This document shows, one piece after another, positions 5,663-8,402 of a DNA stretch of 8,402 nucleotides. Source of the DNA: an uncultured Clostridium sp. (GTDB lineage Bacteria > Bacillota > Clostridia > Peptostreptococcales > Peptostreptococcaceae); NCBI GenBank assembly GCA_937944945.1, contig CALEBD010000033.1:1-8402 (forward strand), in the 5' to 3' direction. The notes beneath the pieces are model-generated. The model saw nothing but the letters and a program-made list of their open reading frames with translations. It had not been told where the DNA came from and searched no databases. The position numbers and the translations under genes were made by a program. The stretch's first letter is position 1. Each line of letters opens with the position of its first letter.

Positions 5663-6434
5663 ATATTTATACTTATTATATAAAGGGGACAATAGCTCGG
5701 AGGTCTTGGAGTTAAAGGAAGAACTGCGAGAACATTTAATATTATCTGCAAATGAATTTATAGAACAAGGATATACAGAAGAAGAGGCATATGATAAAGC
5801 TATCGAAAAATTTGATGGCGGTAAAGATATGTTAAATGAGTTACATAAAACGCTTAAGACAACTAAGCATAAAAATATAAAAAAAACTGAAAATATAAAA
5901 TTGAAGAAGTTTAGTAGAAAGATATTGAGAAGTATATCGGCAATATGTTTAGTAATTGTTGCATTGATTATATTTCAAAGACATAAGTTAGACAGTACTG
6001 TTTTTTATGTCGAATCAAGATTAAATTCAAAATTAAATTATATAGTATCTTCAAATGAAATATATGATGTTTCAAAATATGAAGGTGAAATAAATAAGCT
6101 ATTAAAAAACAAGCAATTTAAAAATGTAGTAAACCTTAGAATTTTTATGAATCCTGCAAAAGACTACAGTGGAGAAACGTTATATGAATATTCTACAGAA
6201 TATAACAAAAATAATTGTCTTTTTAGTGTAGGCGGGACTGCTAATGAACTGACATCAAAAGGGGACAAAGCTTATTTTAGCGTTGAAATAAAGCATAATC
6301 CTTTAGTTAGAGATAACGACTTTTTTAGAAATATTTTAGTTATAGGTATGATTAGTTTTTGTATAGAAATTATTTTATTGTTGAGATCTGTAATATTAAA
6401 ATACAAGGGTAGAGTTAGGGTAAATATGGTTTAG
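5646..6434 (+). CDS. Two-TM membrane protein with N-terminal HAAS/permease-prefix-like domain
   Basis: 262 residues, no close family recognised overall. Residues 5-66 are a helical segment (LKEELREHLILSANEFIEQG, then YTEEEAYDKAIEKFDG) with the pattern of the HAAS/DUF1700 and permease-prefix domains that often follow PadR regulators in Firmicutes. A lysine-rich stretch (71-92) leads to TM1 at about 93-110. Residues 112-227 form a soluble domain of unknown type with one cysteine (191). TM2 at about 229-251 is followed by a short basic tail. Positive residues flank both TMs on the N- and C-terminal sides, so the middle domain is probably outside and both ends inside. GGGAGA about 8 nt upstream supports the ATG, which overlaps padR. 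I infer a membrane-associated partner or target of the PadR system, perhaps an envelope-stress sensor; this is not established. Confidence 0.75.
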   Translation: MEKIDKYLYLLYKGDNSSEVLELKEELREHLILSANEFIEQGYTEEEAYDKAIEKFDGGKDMLNELHKTLKTTKHKNIKKTENIKLKKFSRKILRSISAICLVIVALIIFQRHKLDSTVFYVESRLNSKLNYIVSSNEIYDVSKYEGEINKLLKNKQFKNVVNLRIFMNPAKDYSGETLYEYSTEYNKNNCLFSVGGTANELTSKGDKAYFSVEIKHNPLVRDNDFFRNILVIGMISFCIEIILLLRSVILKYKGRVRVNMV

Positions 6435-6520
6435 TTTTTGATTTTTGGCAAGGGGAATGATGAATTATATTTTAATATAGTAGTGGGATAATTATATAAA
6501 AAGGTATAAGTCAGAGTTAG

Positions 6521-6558
6521 AAAAAACTAGCTAAATTTTAAGTTTAGCTAGTTTTTTT
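6521..6558. terminator. Strong bidirectional intrinsic terminator
   Basis: Perfect 15-bp inverted repeat (6521-6535 with 6543-6557), 7-nt loop, with a run of seven T on the + side and six A on the other. It ends the padR operon from the left and lies 33 bp beyond the end of the minus-strand acetyltransferase gene, so it probably serves both. Confidence 0.9.
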
Positions 6559-6590
6559 AAAAATTAAATTCTTTGAAATCCCTATTGACC

Positions 6591-7124
6591 CTAAATCTCA
6601 ACACCATACACATCCCTATATATATCCTTCTTATATTTGTCAAACTCCTTTTCACCTATCGACTCAGGATAGCTCATGATATTTAGCCTAAAAGGAGAAT
6701 CACCAGGGTTTAAAGGTTGTTGTAAATAATAAAAATCATTAAAAGAAAATCCTAGTTTCTCATAGAATGAAACTCTTTTTTTAGATGTATCGCAGTTTGG
6801 AGGTTCGACTTCTAAGAAGACTTTCTTGTCACATTTATTTAAATAATTTTTGATTAATGATGTACCGACACCTTTTCCTCTCAATTTGATGTCGACAGCT
6901 AAATGTTCTACATATACAAAATCGTTAAATTCCCAAACAGCCATAAGTGCCAATACTTCATCATTTTCCTTAAATACGAAAGGGCGATAGTTACTTATAG
7001 AAAGCAAATCCTTTTGAGATGGATAATCTCTTCTTTCACTTTTGGGGAATGAATTATCTAATATATTAAAAAATGAATCAAAATCTTTTTCATTCATATC
7101 TATAAATTCTTTGATATTATGCAT
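6591..7124 (-). CDS. GNAT-family N-acetyltransferase
   Basis: 177 residues. The acetyl-CoA-binding motif A is clear: VEHLAVDIKLRGKGVGTSLI (72-91), with the RGKGVG pyrophosphate loop at 82-87. FLEVEPPN (103-110) is the following strand, and RVSFYEKLGFSF (117-128) is motif B with the tyrosine commonly placed as general acid. ERRDYPSQKDLL (30-41) resembles the substrate-side segment of a widespread group of small uncharacterised GNATs. The substrate (small amine, peptide or protein) cannot be told. The C-terminal 35 residues extend past the fold core. The start is supported by AAGGAG about 6-8 nt upstream (7131-7138) and by a promoter at 7173-7201. It is monocistronic between two + strand units. 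Confidence 0.88.
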   Translation of the reverse strand: MHNIKEFIDMNEKDFDSFFNILDNSFPKSERRDYPSQKDLLSISNYRPFVFKENDEVLALMAVWEFNDFVYVEHLAVDIKLRGKGVGTSLIKNYLNKCDKKVFLEVEPPNCDTSKKRVSFYEKLGFSFNDFYYLQQPLNPGDSPFRLNIMSYPESIGEKEFDKYKKDIYRDVYGVEI

Positions 7125-7172
7125 AATTATATCTCCTTAATAATTTATATGTTAATTATATTTTCATCTTAT

Positions 7173-7201
7173 ATTATAAATCTTCAAAAATGATTTACCA
7201 A
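7173..7201 (-). promoter_or_regulatory. Predicted promoter for the GNAT gene
   Basis: On the minus strand TTGGTA (7196-7201), a 17-bp spacer and TATAAT (7173-7178). The -10 is perfect and the -35 matches 4 of 6. It gives a leader of about 40 nt before the ATG at 7124. Confidence 0.55.
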
Positions 7202-7233
7202 CTATAATGTATTTGTGTTTTGATATTTTTATG

Positions 7234-7271
7234 ACTGGTTTGAAGTATATTATTCTATTTTTCAAATCAGT
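7234..7271. repeat. Inverted repeat with 11-bp arms in the intergenic gap
   Basis: ACTGGTTTGAA (7234-7244) pairs with TTCAAATCAGT (7261-7271) at 10 of 11 positions, the exception being a G-T wobble, around a 16-bp loop. No U-run follows on either strand, so it is not an intrinsic terminator. Function unknown. Confidence 0.5.
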
Positions 7272-7351
7272 GAGTATAGAGTACTAGAATTTATAAATTT
7301 CATTTTCGCCTATCCATATACCTAAAATTTTAGTCCATAAGAATAGAATGA

Positions 7352-7519
7352 AGCTTATCTACACCAAATTATCTCACCCGCATGTTTGTCAAAGACGAGA
7401 ACTTATTTTCCACAGTAGCAAAAGAAATCATCTTAAGTAGAGATGATATAGGAAAAAGAGATATAAATTCTGATGAATTTATAAAGGTTAGAAGAGAAAT
7501 AATATCATTATTGAGATAA
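7352..7519 (+). pseudogene. Possible decayed gene fragment upstream of the cupins
   Basis: After a TGA at 7349-7351 the frame stays open to TAA at 7517-7519. From an internal ATG at 7382 it encodes 45 residues that look like real protein: charged, amphipathic, helix-prone, e.g. LFSTVAKEIILSRDDIGKR and DEFIKVRREIISLLR. Its use of GAC, GAG, TCC and ATC differs from the AT-rich non-coding DNA on both sides. No ribosome binding site precedes the ATG (the upstream sequence is ATCTCACCCGC). I do not recognise the family. It is best read as the C-terminal remnant of a lost gene, though a small real protein or chance are possible. Confidence 0.35.
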
Positions 7520-7560
7520 ATCTAAAAAATTATAAAAATATATAAAAAGGAGAAATTAAA

Positions 7561-7899
7561 ATGCAAGAATTAATAAAAAACGTAGAAAAAGGGAAACCAA
7601 TAGATTTTGGCAGTTTAGTAAAATGTAATGAAGGTCAAATAGAAACAGTGACAATGGCACAAAAAAGCGGTGTAGGGATAACTGCTATGGCATTTGGACA
7701 AGGCGAGGGAGTAGGACCTCATGCAGCAAAAGGCGACGCAATGATATACATTCACGAAGGTGTTGCAACAGTGAAAATAGGTGACGACGTTATGGAAGCA
7801 AAAGCAGGAGAATTTTTAGTAATGCCAGCAAATATACAACATCAAGTAACTGCAAAAGAAGACATGAAGATGCTTTTAGTCGTAGTTAGAGAGGGATAG
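7561..7899 (+). CDS. Small single-domain cupin protein
   Basis: 112 residues forming one cupin beta-barrel. The first motif (GPHAAKGDAMIYIHEG, 52-67) keeps His54, with Asp59 near the usual glutamate position, but lacks the second histidine of the HxH pair. The second motif (GEFLVMPANIQHQV, 83-96) keeps Pro89 and His94. The metal site may therefore be reduced or altered, giving a binding or sensing protein as easily as an enzyme. Small stand-alone cupins of this PHAAxGD type are common in anaerobes and rarely have a known function. The start is well supported by AAGGAGA (7547-7553), 7 nt upstream. A second cupin begins 3 bp after its stop codon, so the two form an operon. Confidence 0.88.
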   Translation: MQELIKNVEKGKPIDFGSLVKCNEGQIETVTMAQKSGVGITAMAFGQGEGVGPHAAKGDAMIYIHEGVATVKIGDDVMEAKAGEFLVMPANIQHQVTAKEDMKMLLVVVREG

Positions 7900-7902
7900 A
7901 CT

Positions 7903-8241
7903 ATGAAATATCTAAGAAATATCAAGCCTCACGAAGTTATCAAAATAACTGATATGATTAATCATTCAGGCAAATCGATAGCGAGCAAGGCTTTAATCGA
8001 CAACGACCACACAGAAATAAGATTTTTCTCATTTCCAAAAGGCGAAAGTATAAGCAAGGAATATTACGAAATGGAAACGCTGTTTGTTATGTTAGAAGGC
8101 AGCGCAAAAATTGTATATAATAAAGACGACGAAAAGGTGATTAATCCTGGGGACATAATCGCTATGGAGTCTGATATAGAATATGGAGTTGAGGCTTTGA
8201 CTGATGTGAAGCTGTTTAATATATTGGTTAAGGTTGATTAG
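7903..8241 (+). CDS. Second small cupin-fold protein, metal ligands lost
   Basis: 112 residues, the same length as the preceding gene. It aligns with it around ETLFVMLEGSAKIVYN (58-73) and NPGDIIAMESDIEYGV (81-96), both cupin strand patterns with the EG turn and PGD. The residues expected to bind metal are missing: the first motif reads SKEYYEMET instead of holding histidines, and Tyr94 replaces the histidine found at position 94 of its neighbour. I infer a non-catalytic cupin, perhaps a ligand-binding partner or a heteromer subunit with the first. The gap to the upstream stop is 3 bp, and GAGAGGGA overlapping that stop serves as ribosome binding site, suggesting translational coupling. A strong terminator follows 4 bp after its stop. 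Confidence 0.8.
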   Translation: MKYLRNIKPHEVIKITDMINHSGKSIASKALIDNDHTEIRFFSFPKGESISKEYYEMETLFVMLEGSAKIVYNKDDEKVINPGDIIAMESDIEYGVEALTDVKLFNILVKVD

Positions 8242-8245
8242 TGAG

Positions 8246-8292
8246 AACCGTATGCATGATGATTTTGATTGTTGTGTGTACGGTTTTTTTTT
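8246..8292 (+). terminator. Intrinsic terminator of the cupin operon
   Basis: AACCGTA (8246-8252) pairs with TACGGTT (8279-8285). The stem extends inward through several G-U wobbles and is followed by nine T (8284-8292). It begins 4 bp after the second cupin's stop codon. Confidence 0.88.
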
Positions 8293-8343
8293 GTTCAAAT
8301 ATACAAAAGTGTTGTGCGGTATAACGAAAAGTATAAATCGAGA

Positions 8344-8372
8344 TTGAAAAAAACTTAACAAATAGATAGAAT
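8344..8372 (+). promoter_or_regulatory. Candidate promoter for a gene beyond the right edge
   Basis: TTGAAA (8344-8349), a 17-bp spacer and TAGAAT (8367-8372), each matching 5 of 6 consensus bases. No start codon with a ribosome binding site follows before the window ends, so the target gene is unseen. The region is very A-rich, so a chance match is possible. Confidence 0.4.
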
Positions 8373-8402
8373 TAAATAAAAGATTCATAACAATATATTT
8401 TA

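Larger units (their letters stand above)
7202..7560. other. Gene-poor gap of about 360 bp between the GNAT promoter and the cupin pair
   Basis: No complete gene with a ribosome binding site was found. Reading left to right it contains a 26-codon ATG frame at 7207-7287 without a Shine-Dalgarno site (dismissed), an 11-bp inverted repeat (7234-7271), a possible gene fragment (7352-7519), and an A/T-rich leader with the cupin ribosome binding site AAGGAGA (7547-7553). No convincing -35/-10 pair was found for the cupin genes; TTGAGA at 7511 with TATAAA at 7531 has a spacer of only 14 bp. Confidence 0.6.

Noticed and set aside
6450..6480. Tiny frame (MNYILI) after an AAGGGGA sequence downstream of the PadR-linked membrane protein
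   Set aside because: Six residues with poor spacing for a translated gene; most likely chance in the 3' untranslated region.
7207..7287. 26-codon ATG frame in the intergenic gap
   Set aside because: No ribosome binding site and it contains one arm set of the inverted repeat; its hydrophobic product is typical of AT-rich noise.
7382..7560. Riboswitch or attenuator upstream of the cupin operon
   Set aside because: I could find no conserved riboswitch core and no terminator hairpin in the leader, only A/T-rich sequence and a coding-like fragment.
8092..8388. 98-codon minus-strand frame over the second cupin and its terminator
   Set aside because: It runs through the cupin gene and a strong terminator hairpin, and no Shine-Dalgarno site precedes its ATG.

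Overview
The window is AT-rich DNA with AGA as the dominant arginine codon, strong AAGGAG-type ribosome binding sites and anaerobe-type iron-sulfur flavoenzymes. This points to a low-GC Gram-positive anaerobe of the Clostridia. A Peptostreptococcaceae-like host is my guess, not something the sequence proves. No tRNA, rRNA, CRISPR array, transposase or phage gene was seen.

Layout. (1) At the left edge is the 3' end of a gene whose product ends in a BFD-like [2Fe-2S] domain (1-255, +). (2) A redox locus follows: a ferredoxin-nitroreductase fusion (935-1756, -) and a small FMN-dependent iron-sulfur flavoprotein (336-872, -), probably one operon. It diverges from a LysR-type regulator (1949-2830, +) that is the obvious candidate to control it. 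(3) An efflux locus: a MATE-family exporter (2891-4231, -) diverges from a MerR-family regulator (4337-5119, +). The exporter promoter has the 19-bp -35/-10 spacer and central dyad typical of MerR-controlled genes. (4) A PadR-type regulator (5315-5662, +) overlaps a two-TM membrane protein (5646-6434, +) with an N-terminal helical domain like the HAAS/DUF1700 or permease-prefix domains. (5) A GNAT acetyltransferase (6591-7124, -). (6) A gap of about 430 bp holding an inverted repeat and what may be a decayed gene fragment. (7) Two adjacent single-domain cupins, both 112 residues long (7561-7899 and 7903-8241, +), the second without the usual metal-binding histidines.

The region is a chain of small self-contained modules, three of them a transcription factor next to its probable target: LysR with reductases, MerR with MATE exporter, PadR with membrane protein. 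Convergent gene pairs are separated by hairpins placed to stop transcription from both sides (275-307, 2841-2882, 6521-6558). In both divergent pairs the best promoters face one another, so the two transcripts would overlap at their 5' ends.

Nothing here is clearly a new defence or mobile system. The most notable points are the two face-to-face regulatory regions, the PadR leader repeats with the unassigned ectodomain of the neighbouring membrane protein, the hexanucleotide repeat that runs into a terminator stem, and the degenerate cupin pair.
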